Below are positions 12,601-23,531 of a stretch of DNA of 64,000 nt, piece by piece. Location of the stretch: contig CM063283.1 in the NCBI GenBank assembly GCA_032173965.1, forward strand, positions 16,038,501 to 16,102,500, read 5' to 3'. Every line of letters starts with the position of its first letter. Within the stretch, counting starts at the first letter, position 1. The DNA is from Sitta carolinensis. Taxonomy: Eukaryota > Chordata > Aves > Passeriformes > Sittidae. Made by a program: the position numbers and the translations under genes. The notes under the pieces are model-generated. The model did no database searches, was not told the DNA's origin, and worked only from the letters and a program-made list of their open reading frames with translations.

Positions 12601-15600
12601 TGAATCATAACCATTAAAAATAAGCTTGTTTTGTGGGCTTATTACATTATATACTGCCCAGCAGAAAAGCAATTAAATCAACCACAGTTTTACCTGACTT
12701 CTGAGACGGTGGACTGCTTATAAAATTTGGAGAAAGAAGAAGTTGTGTAGACCAAGTTCATCTGAAAGACAAAGTATAAAGATTTAGCATTCTGAAAACC
12801 AGTCACACCTAGAGATGTTATACGCCTAAGAACAGCCTGTTTTCCACCAAGATTATGCAACATGCACACACTTCCAGACATACATCAGCCAAGCTAGGGA
12901 GAATAGGAGATGAACAGACCAGCTCTTCAATGCACCCACAACAAATCCAATATTCCCAGGAAACATCAAGTCTTCTGCCCATGGCCAGCTGACATATACT
13001 CTAATGCTCTTTCCATATAAATGAATTTTGGAAAAGATGCACATCCTTCACCCAGAAAATCCCAAACACAGAGGGCTTCCCTATCCTGATGCCAAAACTT
13101 AAGGCCAAACTTCAAGAACTGCACACACTCTCACGACACCTTTTTTTGTGTTGTTAGTAAGGTGCAGTGAACAGCACATTCCAGAGCTTTTCCCACAGAA
13201 TCACAGAAAGCCTGAGATAGGAAAGGGCCTCAGGAGAGCATCTAGTCCAATCTCACTGCTCAAAGCAGGGTTGACTATGCCATGTTACTCAGGGCCATTT
13301 CCAGCTGATTACCTTCAATAATGGACACTTCACATCTTCCCTGTATGAGAACCTCAGTGCTTGATTCACCTCACAGCTAAGGAATCCTTTTTTTGATATT
13401 CCCATGGAATTTCTTGCACTTTGATTCATTTGTGTCTATTTTCTTCATCAACAGCTTAGTATTAACATATTTATTTCCAATTCACACAGTGAAAAATGTG
13501 GAGAAGCAAAATCTCTGCCTGTTCCCTGCTGAAGGACTGCCTTTGGACAAAGCAAGCTCCTGATTCTCACTGCTGTTGGGCTGTGATAATACTAGTGTGA
13601 TAATAACTTTTCTCTCTCCCTCCTGTTCAAAATCACAAGGTGGCATGTACCTCATGCTGTTCAGACCTCACTCTGCTGCTTTATGAATAAAACTAATGCA
13701 CAAAGGCCTATGACACAGAATATTCCAAAGGCTGTAAAAATCACACCCATAGTAATCCCTAATTTTCATCTTTTGAAACAGGAAATTTATACAATTATTT
13801 TAAGGGCCTAAATAAAGTGGGTAGAGCTCAATCTTTCTCTAGATTAAGGTACAAGGGATTTTATGTATTACTGTTATCCTATCAGTTGGAGAACCTATCT
13901 TGAGAGGTTTTTCTACTACCACTTAGTGTCTCTGGGCCAGCAGCCTTTAACGAAAGGGTTTTGAGTAGAACAACAAACAAAATCCCAAATCCCCCACTTC
14001 TCTACTAACAATTGTAGTCAATGGTTAAGGCTGCAAGTTTCAGCAGTGCAAAATCCGTCGATGAGTTCAGGCAAAGTTTACAAATAAAAAATAAATTCCA
14101 AGTAATGTTCAAGTAGGAGGTGGTGACACTGGCATCTCAACACCTTCTGTTTGTTGCCTCTCTCCACTACATATAACAAGGGCAGGATGTTCTGAGACAA
14201 GAGCAAGACACAGGAAATACAGGGCATTAGAGCTGCTCCATGGACAGCAGGGAAAAATGATGCCCTGTGTTGTTTATGAAAGAACTTAATTAATATGCAG
14301 GATCTGGAAAGAGCTGGAAAACAGGAATATTAGTTCACATTATAAGATGACAAAAACTTAGTAATTATTGAAAAATTTCTTGGTTGTATCTAACATAATT
14401 ATTTTTTGTTTTTGTTTAGCAGTTTTCATATAGTCACTTGAATCCTTATGCGGACAGTACTGCAGTTCCTGGCAATAATGTATTTTTGCTCCATACACTG
14501 AATGTCTTTAAAGTCAAATTCCCTTTTAACCACCCCCTTCTTCCCACTGTAGAGCAGCTACCAGCAGCTACCCAGAGTCTGCTTTAACTGATGCAAGGTA
14601 TTTAGGAAGAATAATGGTCCTTGGAATACCTAGTATCAGATGGAAATGTAAGCGTAAATATGTTTGTGATCTAAATTATAGATGCTTTAAGGCAGAAGAT
14701 ACCAGTGTAATGCAAAAGATTTCATCTGTTTGATGTTTCATAAGTGGCAATTGAGTTTAAGGATTTTTTGTAGAACTTTAGTCATAGATGATAATTTATG
14801 GATGAAAATATGTAAAATTTGAAGTCAATTGTAAAAACCAGATCCATTCAAAACTCGGTTTGTGATTAACAAGCTGAAAGCAGTCAATTCCTTCACACCT
14901 CCAGACAGCCACCACTTGCACATAATCCTCTGAGAGGGGAGAGGGTAGAAGAACACCACAGCAGCCTCAATGGCATCTGAACATGACTTGTTCACAGCTC
15001 CGATCTTTTTTGCTAACCAAGCAGCCCACCCATCTTACCACTTGCTGCACAGTCTGTGCCATAGAGAGGAATTCCTTTGACTCTTTCTGCCTATATTCTG
15101 GAAGAAACTCTATGTTGGCAACACGAAACAGTCCAACAAAATACAATGCATCTTTGTTTTCTGCCTGAACTGCAAGAAACAAAGCAGACAGGCGTTTTTT
15201 AATAACAATGAAGGTTTTTTTATTAAATTTGAAACCAAATTAATCTATTTGACCTAATCAACTTTCTAGTTTAAAACAACTACCCAACTACCACTACACT
15301 TTTATAGCCAAACTGTTCTAGATGTGTACCAAATTACAGTCAATTGAGCTCCTGTTACCTACACACAAGATAAAATACCACCATACAAATGAGCCAGCAT
15401 AACTGAAGGCAGTATCAACATCCAGATTCTGAAGCATCCCTAAGGCATCTTAGGCAGTATTAGTATCTAAAGTATTAGTAGCCTAAAGAGGAAAACATAG
15501 CTTTTAATACTTAATTACGTACACATTTATTTTACTCCCCTTTTATTTCCTTTAATCTATTCTGAAAAATAAAGGACTTACCTGAACTTCAGAAGGCCAA

Positions 15601-18434
15601 GAAACACAGTGGAAGGCAAAATTTCTGAGGAGTCAAGCTTATAAAAACCTGTCAGGTCTGTGCAAATCAGCTTGCACATGAAAATATTTTGCATAATGCT
15701 GAAATAAAGTCATACTCCCTAAAGCCAGCTTTTCTAATTACTTGTTAAGTCTTAGTAAAGACAAAAGTTTTTTCAGACCCCATTTTAAAATTTCCATGTT
15801 TACTTTACAAACAACCTTCAGGACAACTGAGATCCTAAAGTCATCTGAAAGCACTATTAGCAATAATGATATATGGAGTTGGCACGAATTTTCAGCAACT
15901 CACCAATGAAGAGCCACAGTAATGTCCAGGTTACAACTCCTAAAATGAATAGAATGAGGGTAAAGAGAATTATTTTGTTTTGAAAATTCCATAGCAACTT
16001 ATCTTTTTTCTTCAATTTGTCATGATTTTTCCTTGCCAGAATCCTCTTTGCCAACTTGTCTTCTGCAGATACCATTTGGACTGAAATGCTGGCTGCCTAA
16101 AATAAGGTGAAAGACAACAAAAATCAAGGAATGTTTCTAGCAGGAATTTTCTGACAAACAAGTCTCAACCAATTCATTCTTCAGAGAAAAGTCTCCTCTT
16201 CCTTCAGGCTGTGGAGCAATGGCTATGGACAGGCTCTTCCTGCATATCTAGCTCCCTCTGAGAAGTCACCTCCAGTAAACAGGAGAGCACAGCACAGGTC
16301 TTGCTGAGATGGGACCGGCACAAAATCATCACAGGGATATCCAAATGCTTGACAGTTTATTTTGAACTACAGTCACAAATTTTCTAAGCTGAATTCAAAA
16401 CATGTCCTGACTATCTCATCTAGGTACAAAAGACTACATAACCATTTCTGTATTTGCAGGAGTAGTTTGCACTTCCTATAAGGTATCTACAGCTTGTCTG
16501 TTCTGGAAAGCCCATTTGTACCAGACACCACCACCACCCCTCAGGCATTTTCCTCTGCAGAAGATAATCAACATATTTAAGAAGACAAAAATATTTATGA
16601 GTTGCTGCAGGCACAGCAAGAGCTGCCTGAAGAAGTCTCTGGCACTTCATAAAATTCTTTCTTAGGGTACCTCCTGTCACAGTCAAATGGTTTGTTGTGA
16701 GATCAGCTAGAGGTTCAATCATCTTTCTCAACTCAATTCATTGTCTTATCTCTGTAGAGTTTAGCTGGCAAATTCCTGGACCACTCAGAGTATTACTGAC
16801 CAAGTGCACTGGATATGAATACATTTTTAGCTGTTACATCCAGCTGCACCAGATTTAAATTAGAAGAAAAACCAAAAACCCAACAACAAAACCTCAACAA
16901 ACCAAAACCAACCACACATTGCCTCCTAACACAAAAATTATAGCATAACTTAGATAATATTGCAACATAAACAAGGAGCATTCAGGAAAAATACTCTAAA
17001 AACTTGTTGCCAGTGATAGGGAAGTTCTCAAGGAGTGGTCTTAGGAAGCTGTGGGTTGTCCATGACTGGAGGTGTTGACAAACACCAGTCAGCAATCAGC
17101 AGCAAGGGTTTTAGTGCAGAGTCTTCTGTGAAGCACAAAACAGTCTTTGACAAAATGATGTGGCACAGGAGGTCATATATATGAGGATTAAACTGAACAT
17201 CATTTTAAAGATGAAGACCAAAACAAATGGGTCTTTTTCCTTGTTTTTGGAACAGCTTGCTACATTTTAAGGGCATCTTCAAAGCGTGTCTCCCTCACCT
17301 CACAGCTGAATTTATGCCATTCAGAGGCCTCTCTAAGTGGTACATCATTTCTAAGCAGTGCAAATCAAAAAGTTCTGACAACAACCAGTAATAATTGGTC
17401 TATGATTTGCTCGAGATGCTGACAGCCTGCCTCTGAGGAAAGAACTGCTGTCCTATCACCTATCCCCTTCTGTGGCCACACAAAAATACACTGAGGAATT
17501 CACAATCACACTAGAAGAGACACACTAAAGAGCAGAGCCCCTGATTTGGGCACATCTAGCTGTTTCCTGTGCTCAATAGGCCCTTTTTAGCCTCTGCAAA
17601 GCTACAGCAGGTAGATGATGAGGAGAAAGAGTGCAACAAGATGCTCACCTATTTACCACCATTGCATTATTTGAAACCTCTTAGAAGGTACCCTGCAAAG
17701 AGTGTGTGACCTGTTTTAGACTAAAATGCATGGACACAACAGTAATTTTTCATCCCTACTAATTATATTACACTTGATGAAAAAGAAGACCACGAAAGTC
17801 AGGAAGTAACCGGCTGAGAATTTCACTCTTGTGTTTTCAGTGTGGGATACCAAGTTTCATACAGTGGCTACAAAAGCTCTGTGCTGATGCAGCTTGACAC
17901 ACAGGAAATGACAAGTACAACTTCCAGCCGTTGGCAAAAGCGGTGTTGTGAAATAACCTACAATAAATGCTTCTTTCCTTTTGCTCAACAGTAGGACACC
18001 CCCATCTGTGTTTTGGGCCTATCAGGATAAGAGGGATGTTGATAATCCAGAGTGATTCCAGGGGAAGATCACAGAGGTAAGGAGCTGGAGGATATGATGT
18101 ACAGGAAAAAACTGAGAGCCTTAGGGTTGTTCAGCAGGAGACAAGAAGGCAAAGACAGTGTGAGTAAATCTATAGATTTCCATATCTAAAGTGGGCTATG
18201 GAGAAGACAGAGCTGCCACACTTTTCTCACTGGTGCTCAGTGAAGAGAGAGCCACAACAGTCACATACAGTAGCAGGGACATTCCAGCTACACTGAGGGA
18301 GGAATATTTCACCACAAGGGCCATGCACCTGAGCCATGCTCAGAGAGGTCAGGGAACACCCATGCCTGGAGTTACTCAAACCTCAGAGGATCATTGTTCC
18401 AAGAAATCTGTTCTTGTTTTGACGTTAGCTCTGT

Positions 18435-18469
<35 letters not shown>

Positions 18470-19952
18470 AAACAACCTGCAGAAGGCTTCACCAACACAT
18501 TTTTTGATATGTTTCTCTGATATTGTGCACTAGTAATACTATCAAGAAGATAACTCTGTGTATCCTCAGAGGAAGCATAAGAAACATCCCCACAAATATC
18601 CTGCTGATCCTGTAGCCAAATACGACAGATAGTAATCTTTGATCTCAGAGTGGAGTATGTTCTAAGAGGAGAAACAAATTTGGTAATAAGTAATAACAAG
18701 AGAGTTAAAAGACTAAGTATGACCATCTACAATTTCTTCAAACAAAATCTTTAAACAGAGAATTGGAACATTTCAGATTCATGTCGTCTATCCAGGTAAT
18801 TAACTGCACTTGTTTTGTGTGCTCTCCACTTGATTTACCCATCTTCTGTATTTTTTACAAACCTTATTGAGTCTCTTTAAGGATGAAAATGAACATTTGT
18901 TTGTTTAAAGCTCTGGATTGTCACAGTTTCTTTATACACTCAGTATAAAGGTGTTCAGTAGGACAGCTCGAGGCAGCTCAATGAATGCTGAGTTCTGACA
19001 TCTGAAATTCTGGTCACTTTCATCAAGATTCTCACAATAACATTTTATATTAAAGTTTTCCCATGTAACTCCTTTTTGTGGCTCTAGACCTAAACAGACG
19101 GATTTATTATTAAAAATTAAATCCTGTCAAGTATTGTTAAAAATTACTCAAAATTGACATCACTTGATAAGTGGGCACTTGAAACAACTGATGTCTTCAT
19201 TGCATCTACTGTAATCCTCATCTTGTTGGTTTTTTTAAAAAACAATTAATGTATCAAGCTTTTCATGACAAAATTCTCTGTTACACAGGATTAATAGGAA
19301 TATTGAACACTGTAGCTGTGTGCTACATTATCAATATTTCCATATGTTTTATTAAATTACCATAAACATTTTATAGTAAGGAAAGCAAAGTTAAGCTGCT
19401 CCCTTCCCTCAATAAGGACCATAATTCTCAATTCAGCTTTCATCTCTACTGCAACTTAGTTCTTGTATTCTAGAACTGTTTTCCAGCTAATGTTGCAATT
19501 TGACTATACACTAAATTATTTAATTACATCTTTGTCATGAGTTAGCACTCATACAACAATCCCCTTCTTTGTCTTCTCTGGGAAAAGCAAAACACTTTGC
19601 CTCCTTTAATGTTGCCTTTCTTGCCTAGAAGTTAATTTCTTTTTGGAGAAACATGCTGTATGACACCAATAAAATCTTTCACGTTATCACACTGACATGT
19701 CCATTATTTCAATTATCTGAAAATAGATAATATTAGCAATCCAGAGATAAACACAATGACATTTTCAGACTGAGCTACAAACCAGAATATTATACCAAAT
19801 CTAACCCTCATGTTAAGTTTAATACTTGAGAATAAGATCACAAGACATTATTAAATGCCAAGAAGTATAGAAAATCAAGAATGTTTAAGTCACCTACTTA
19901 CACTTACTTCATCTTCAGGTTTAGCTGTTGGGGGATCATTTTTTTCATCCAT
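3580..19952 (-). CDS. TMPRSS7: TMPRSS7 (matriptase-3), 5' part, coding exons 1-9; 3' end off window
   Basis: Type II transmembrane serine protease of the matriptase subfamily, acting at the cell surface. Nine coding exons are seen: 19908-19952, 15904-16096, 15039-15169, 12694-12761, 11477-11670, 10593-10631, 6359-6587, 4913-5043 and 3580-3692. All have GT-AG borders, and the lengths sum to 1143 nt, exactly 381 codons without a stop. Residues about 1-56 are a lysine-rich cytosolic tail, 57-79 the transmembrane anchor (starts IILFTLILF, ends WTLLWLFI), about 83-222 the SEA domain, from about 227 CUB1, and from C345 CUB2. The rest of CUB2, the LDLRa repeats and the trypsin-like domain must lie beyond the left edge, so the catalytic triad cannot be checked. 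The frame is intact throughout. From memory, the human tail has a proline/arginine-rich stretch that is missing here. I infer orthology from the exon-by-exon match and from the neighbours TAGLN3 and ABHD10. Confidence 0.95.
3693..6358 (-). other. TMPRSS7 introns 8 and 7
   Basis: Non-coding stretches on either side of exon 8. They are AT-rich, with short poly-A tracts (for example around 5820-5840) and no recognisable repeat or conserved element. Confidence 0.6.
4913..5043 (-). CDS. TMPRSS7: TMPRSS7 coding exon 8 (end of CUB1)
   Basis: 131 nt encoding RACEPADSLVSLVSTNNLML, then VIFKAAQVKEEKEFHGYFEV and ITQE. The cysteine of ACEP and the STNNLMLV(I/T)FK block are CUB hallmarks also found in the mammalian protein. 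Acceptor CCCTCAG ends at 5044; donor GTAAGT starts at 4912. Confidence 0.95.
6359..6587 (-). CDS. TMPRSS7: TMPRSS7 coding exon 7 (CUB1)
   Basis: 229 nt, residues 224-300. It begins GTNCMYDLYADRLHEHIPLG and carries the CUB-like blocks CYFKLIVSVGHLVRLSI, then DADNCITDSLTIYDSL and ILYR. It is the longest coding exon in this gene part. Acceptor TTTTCACAG ends at 6588; donor GTGAGT starts at 6358. Confidence 0.97.
6733..7000 (-). mobile_element. CR1 LINE, 3' fragment
   Basis: Begins with the inverted CR1 3' end (GAATCATAGACTGG) and continues with recognisable landmarks: a TTCCACTCGGCCAGGTTGCC block, CCCATCCAACCCAGCC, GGGCAACC, ACAGTAAAGAATTTCTTCCT and CTTAAAGCCATTGCCCC. The 3' end is to the left, so the element is on the minus strand. 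It is diverged by many point changes and is an old insertion in TMPRSS7 intron 6. Confidence 0.85.
7543..7614. repeat. 36-bp tandem duplication, two copies
   Basis: Copy 1 is 7543-7578 and copy 2 is 7579-7614. Both read ATGCAACCTACCCTACACAA followed by C(A/G)TTTACTAAAA. They differ at only two positions, so the duplication is fairly recent. It is intronic. Confidence 0.9.
9202..9251. repeat. Short 13-bp repeat AGATGTCTAGAAT
   Basis: Three copies at 9202-9214, 9226-9238 and 9239-9251 (the last ends in A instead of T). The second and third are in direct tandem. Each contains a TCTAGA hexamer. Confidence 0.85.
10593..10631 (-). CDS. TMPRSS7: TMPRSS7 coding exon 6 (39-nt microexon)
   Basis: A very small exon encoding AGLRSDYWSTTGS plus one base, linking SEA to CUB1. 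Acceptor TATGCAG ends at 10632; donor GTAATT starts at 10592. It joins phases 1 and 1, so skipping it would delete 13 residues without changing frame. Confidence 0.9.
10632..12693 (-). other. TMPRSS7 introns 5 and 4
   Basis: Non-coding sequence flanking exon 5. A short direct repeat of AACAGAAACAGTA lies near 11979-12006. No interspersed repeat was recognised. Confidence 0.55.
11477..11670 (-). CDS. TMPRSS7: TMPRSS7 coding exon 5 (SEA domain core)
   Basis: 194 nt, residues 146-210. It contains GGLLIHFWIVFVVPQAKG, a CEDC pair (residues 172-175), the N-glycosylation sequon NRT at 190-192 and a VGSLQ turn at 194-198. The turn sits where some SEA domains autocleave at G-S, though the usual GSVVV signature is not kept, so cleavage here is uncertain. 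Donor GTTAGT starts at 11476. Confidence 0.96.
12694..12761 (-). CDS. TMPRSS7: TMPRSS7 coding exon 4 (SEA domain)
   Basis: 68 nt encoding MNLVYTTSSFSKFYKQSTVS plus EV and two bases of the next codon. Acceptor CTTTCAG ends at 12762; donor GTAAAA starts at 12693. It closely matches the NLVYTTSAFSKFYEQS segment of the mammalian protein. Confidence 0.95.
12762..15038 (-). other. TMPRSS7 intron 3
   Basis: 2.3 kb of non-coding sequence carrying one CR1 fragment (13197-13440). Nothing else is recognised. Confidence 0.6.
13197..13440 (-). mobile_element. CR1 LINE, 3' fragment
   Basis: Starts with CAGAATCACAGAAAGCCTGA, then has CATCTAGTCCAATCTCACTG, CTCAAAGCAGGGT, CAGGGCC and a decayed GGAATTTCTTGC tail region. 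This is the standard CR1 3' region read in reverse, so the element is on the minus strand. It is strongly diverged. Confidence 0.8.
15039..15169 (-). CDS. TMPRSS7: TMPRSS7 coding exon 3 (start of SEA domain)
   Basis: Encodes VQAENKDALYFVGLFRV, then the conserved block ANIEFLPEYRQKES and TVQQV, which is the typical first strand and helix of the SEA domain in this subfamily. Acceptor TTGCAG ends at 15170; donor GTAAGA starts at 15038. 131 nt, phase 1 in and phase 0 out. Confidence 0.96.
15170..15903 (-). other. TMPRSS7 intron 2
   Basis: 734 bp with canonical borders. AT-rich, no repeat recognised. Confidence 0.6.
15904..16096 (-). CDS. TMPRSS7: TMPRSS7 coding exon 2 (cytosolic tail and membrane anchor)
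   Basis: Encodes residues 16-79 plus one base. It opens with AASISVQMVSAEDK, continues through a Lys-rich segment (LKKKDKLLW) and then a 23-residue hydrophobic helix preceded by the positive cluster. That arrangement is the usual signal-anchor of type II serine proteases. Acceptor TTTTAG ends at 16097; donor GTGAGT starts at 15903. Confidence 0.95.
18041..18400 (+). mobile_element. CR1 LINE fragment, plus orientation
   Basis: Resembles the 3' half of CR1: AGAGGTAAGGAGCTGGAGGA, then GAGAGCCTTAGGGTTGTTCA, GCAGGAGACAAGAAGGC and, further on, CATTCCAGCTACACTGAGGG, AATATTTCACCACAAGGGCC and a CATGCCTGGAGTTACTCAAA block. These follow the CR1 order (LERMSYEDRLRELGLFSLEKRRL-like coding end, then 3' UTR). 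It is heavily diverged and lacks a clean 3' terminus. Confidence 0.7.
18439..18468. repeat. Poly-A run, 30 bp
   Basis: Thirty uninterrupted A bases directly after a diverged CR1 fragment. CR1 elements normally end in a short octamer repeat and not poly-A, so the run may be an independent expansion. Confidence 0.95.
19908..19952 (-). CDS. TMPRSS7: TMPRSS7 coding exon 1 (start codon, residues 1-15)
   Basis: Fifteen codons, MDEKNDPPTAKPEDE, followed by a strong GTAAGT donor at 19907-19902. The start matches the MD-E acidic opening of the mammalian protein. A second ATG lies 4 bases further on but out of frame. I see no in-frame stop in the nearest 25 upstream bases, so a longer N-terminus is not formally excluded. 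Phase 0 into exon 2. Confidence 0.8.
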
Positions 19953-20244
19953 TTCAACAGAATTAATTTTATGACTTGTCCAAGCTGAAAAAGAGCCTTG
20001 CACCTTTTCTCAGGCACCCTTCTGCTTGTGAAGCTGAAGACCGCTAATTGCAATGTCCAGGACCAAAAGAGGCATCAATTTACTTCAATGAGTTTCCAGC
20101 TGTAATCTCATCTGATCTACTGCACCTTTGCAAATGCTATCGTGTAACTTTAGACTTCAAATTCAGACTGGATAAAATAGGCTTTTCATGGTCTTCATAA
20201 AGCTGAAATATTAAAATACAAAATTGCAGTGCTAAAATCTATAC

Positions 20245-20297
20245 ATCACTGATCCTTATGGGTCCCTTCCAATTCAGCATATTCTATGATTCTGTGA
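20245..20297 (+). mobile_element. CR1 LINE 3' terminus fragment
   Basis: GGGTCCCTTCCAATTCAGCA followed by ATTCTATGATTCTGTGA is the CR1 3' end with its (ATTCTATG)-type terminal repeat, in plus orientation. Only the last 50 bp or so remain. Confidence 0.75.
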
Positions 20298-21379
20298 AAA
20301 TGTCACAACATTACTTACATGAACAGGAAAAGTGGCAAGTAAAAGGTAAAAGTGAGAGCAAAAACATGCTAAATTAAGGAAAAGAAATGTAAGCACCCTT
20401 AGTAAGTGATGAAAATTGTAGATAACAGCAAATCAAGATGAACATTTGGACTCTCCTAAAATTTTGTAATGTAGCTGTTGAACACTTAAATTTGGTTATT
20501 TTATTGTTACTGAAAAGTAAACTGTTCTAGGCAACTTATTTCATATTGTTAAAATAGATCAAGCTTCAAACTGAGAAGCCTTTTTGTAATCAGATGCAGG
20601 AAGTCACTTGTATTATAACAGTTCCGTCCTATTGTCTTTGTTAATTAAATATTTATAGAGGATGTAAACCAGTACTTTCTTCAATGCATGCCAAGTATAG
20701 AGCTATCTTTCCTTTTAAGTGATTAACAATCTCAATACCTTCCTTGGGTCAACTGCAGAAATGATACTGGAGATATACAAGTATTACTTTAAAAATAACC
20801 CTTCTATTAATTTATCTTTGAAGATATAAAACCTAGACTAGCAATTAAAAAAAAAAAAAAAGCACTACAATAGAAAAGATGTAGTCAGAACTCATAGTAA
20901 GTAAGCTCCAAGTATCATCTATGCTCTGTCCATGTAAGTAGCAATAAATTACCTCAACTACCAGACAAAAATTCCTAGTTAGATAATGTACTAGCAAACT
21001 AAACACTTCTTATCAGGAGTCATCTTTGGCTTATGCCCTGAAGCACAGTAATTATGTCCTCAGTCCTTGCACAGGGAGTTGCTGTGCTGTAAATGCTTTT
21101 TCAGAAGCTAGTCCATAGATTGGAAGAGCATTGATAGCTAAGTCCCCATCCCCCTGCACTAATCAGGGTTTAGGAGGTGAAAGGGTGTGGGTAAGTAAAA
21201 GAGCAACACACGAAGAAGTGGGCCTGACAAAGCAGGGAGAAGCAATGTTGTTTCAATGTTTGCCTTCAAGTTTCCCACTACCCACATTAATACCTCAGTT
21301 TCTATTTGAATTTGCAATAAATAAAGTAAATTTTCCCCAAACTGTTTTTATTTCTCCTGTGACAGTATTTGGTAAATAA

Positions 21380-21510
21380 CCTCCCTGTCTTCATCACAAA
21401 ATATTTTCCCTCGTTCCTGTTACTCCCATTTTCTCCCCTGATCCTGCTGAGGAGGGGAGGTAGGGGCTCAGCAGCTGGGTGGGAGTTTAACTAATAGCCA
21501 TGGCTGAAGC
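21380..21510 (+). mobile_element. ERVL-type LTR, 3' end fragment
   Basis: Matches the end of a common avian LTR I recognise: CTGTCTTCATC, a degenerate TTTTC..TTACTCCCATTTTCTCCCC stretch, GAGGGGAGGTAGGGGCTCAG and GGGAGTTTAACTAATAGCCA. This corresponds to the consensus GTGGGGCTGAGTTGCC/GCTGGGGTTAAACCA terminus. The 5' part is missing or too diverged. A related copy lies at about 40320-40720. Confidence 0.55.
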
Positions 21511-22324
21511 ATGACAGTGTTGCAGTACCTAGTACATACTTTTCCCTCCTCTCCTTTTAAAAAGCATGGGTTTGAGTTATGTTCATGATATCTTTACTTT
21601 GAAACAGACTGCACTAAATATAAAGAGACTGACAAACTGAAATGAAATATGAAACACATTAGAAATAAATCTATCTTACAAAAGGAAGCACTGTTGCTTT
21701 CTTCTGTTTAATTAATTGCATATTCCCTGTATAAAAAAAATAAATCTGAAGATTAAAATATTTCAAAGCCAATGCAAACTTACCAGCTTACTCTCTCAGA
21801 TCCCCTGATGGGGACCAATGATTCCAGTTCAGCTTGAAAAATTACCATGACCTGATTATTCCAGTTCTGCACTCTGTGGAGAAATTGGCTTTCACATAAG
21901 TCCACCTGACAGGGCTGTGGGTATGAATGGGTAATAATGAGTGGGTATGAATGTACTGGTATTAAGCAACTTGATTTTCATCTTCTGTAAGAAGTGCTTA
22001 ACAAAACGTGACTCTAACCTCTTTCTGACCCAAATCAATGTAACAGTTTCAGCATCCTATTTTCTTGCTCTTGTCATAGCATCCAGATGAGTTCCATTTT
22101 CTCATGCTTTTATACTGTAAAACGCAGATTCACAAACCACAGACTTCTCAGATTACTCACACACTGTCAGTGACACTTGATTTTACTCACACCATTCTCA
22201 CTTAGGGGAGTAACTTCCTCCTGGACATCTGTTTGACAGCCTGCCTTTCTGTTTCCCATCTCATCAAGACCCTCACACAATTGAGGCAGCTTGACTGTCT
22301 AATCTGTGACACCCATGATGCTGA

Positions 22325-22325
<1 letters not shown>

Positions 22326-22372
<47 letters not shown>
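22326..22372. repeat. Poly-A run, 47 bp
   Basis: Forty-seven uninterrupted A bases in intergenic DNA. Uninterrupted length at this scale suggests a young tract, or a length that the assembly has not measured reliably. Confidence 0.95.
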
Positions 22373-22377
<5 letters not shown>

Positions 22378-22640
22378 AGGGTAGTTGGATCTTTGGTGCA
22401 TTCCTCCCCTACAAACATCCCTCTCCCTTTTCACTCTGATGAGCAATGCAGTTTGTCCTAAGATGAAAACTCCAGAAAGGTATTTGCAGGAGGAACAGTC
22501 TGGATGCTCATGTAATGAATGTATTCCAGAAACGGGGGAGCTGTGATGTTTGGCTCGACACTGGTGCATGTTGGCGTGCAAAAGGGTATATAAAATGTCA
22601 CTGGAGACCAGGCAATCTGGACAAACTGATGTCCCACATA

Positions 22641-23130
22641 GACACAGAATCACACAGAATAACTAGATTGGAAGAGAGCTTCAAGATCGAGTCCAACCCA
22701 TGCCCTAACACCTCTGGTTAAATCATGGCACCAAGTGCCACATCCAATCTTTTTTTTTTAAAACATCCAGGGATGGTGATACTGAGGTCAGCCTAACTGA
22801 CCTATAATTACCATGATCCTCCTTCCTACCCTTTTTGTGAATGGGTGTCACATTGGCCAGCTTCCAGTCATCTGGAACCTCACCAGTGAGCCAGGACTGT
22901 TGATAAACGATGAAGAGCAGCTTGGCAAACTCATCTGCCAGCTCCCTCATCATCCTGGGATGGTTCCCATCTGGTCCCATAGATTTATGAACATCCAAGC
23001 GGCTCAGCAGTTCTCTGACTGCCTCCTCCTGGATAACATTCTGCTCCCTGATACCATCAGCCAACCCAGGAGTCTTGAGGACAAGCTGTCCTGAAGCTGC
23101 CAGCACTTCAGGGTGGATTCCTTTAACAGG
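22641..23130 (-). mobile_element. CR1 LINE: reverse-transcriptase fragment fused to 3' UTR by internal deletion
   Basis: On the minus strand 22785-23130 translates as part of the CR1 ORF2 polymerase: VIQEEAVRELLSRLDVHKSM, then GPDGNHPRMMRELADEFAKL, SWLTGEVPDDWKLANVTPIH and KKGRKEDHGNYRSVRLTSV. At about 22780 it jumps straight into the CR1 3' UTR (22641-22780), whose inverted end reads AGAATAACTAGATTGGAAGA and CCCATGCCCTAACACCTC. Some 1-1.5 kb of the normal element is missing between the two parts. The reading frame stays open across the RT piece, so this copy is younger than the other CR1 pieces here. It cannot be active. Confidence 0.9.
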
Positions 23131-23531
23131 GAAGACAAGGAACATACACTTTTGGATGAGTGACTAAAAGTGCTAAGATCCTCATAAATACAGATACACA
23201 ATCTTTAATTGGCTACATAGGTGCTTTCTTGCTTTATAATTGAGAATTCTGCAAGGCCAAAAACTGTAAACTTACACATTTCTAGCCAAACCTCCTTATA
23301 TTTATTACCCTTTAGATACTATAATCCATTGTACTAGATCATAAAGCTTTTATTTATATGCTGCATTGGCAATATTTATATACTATACTAGCAATAAATC
23401 TAATAATGATCATGCACAAATTGATTGTGTTCTGCTTCTCACACCTAGCTGAGAACACTCTCTCAACTCCTCTGCAACAACACCCAGCCCACTGAGTCCC
23501 TGATTAAGAGAAAGGTTACAGAGAATCGATG

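Larger units (their letters stand above)
16097..19907 (-). other. TMPRSS7 intron 1
   Basis: 3.8 kb between the start-codon exon and the anchor exon. It contains a CR1 fragment (about 18041-18400) followed by a 30-base A run (18439-18468), and a CA/A-rich low-complexity patch near 16861-16915. Confidence 0.6.
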
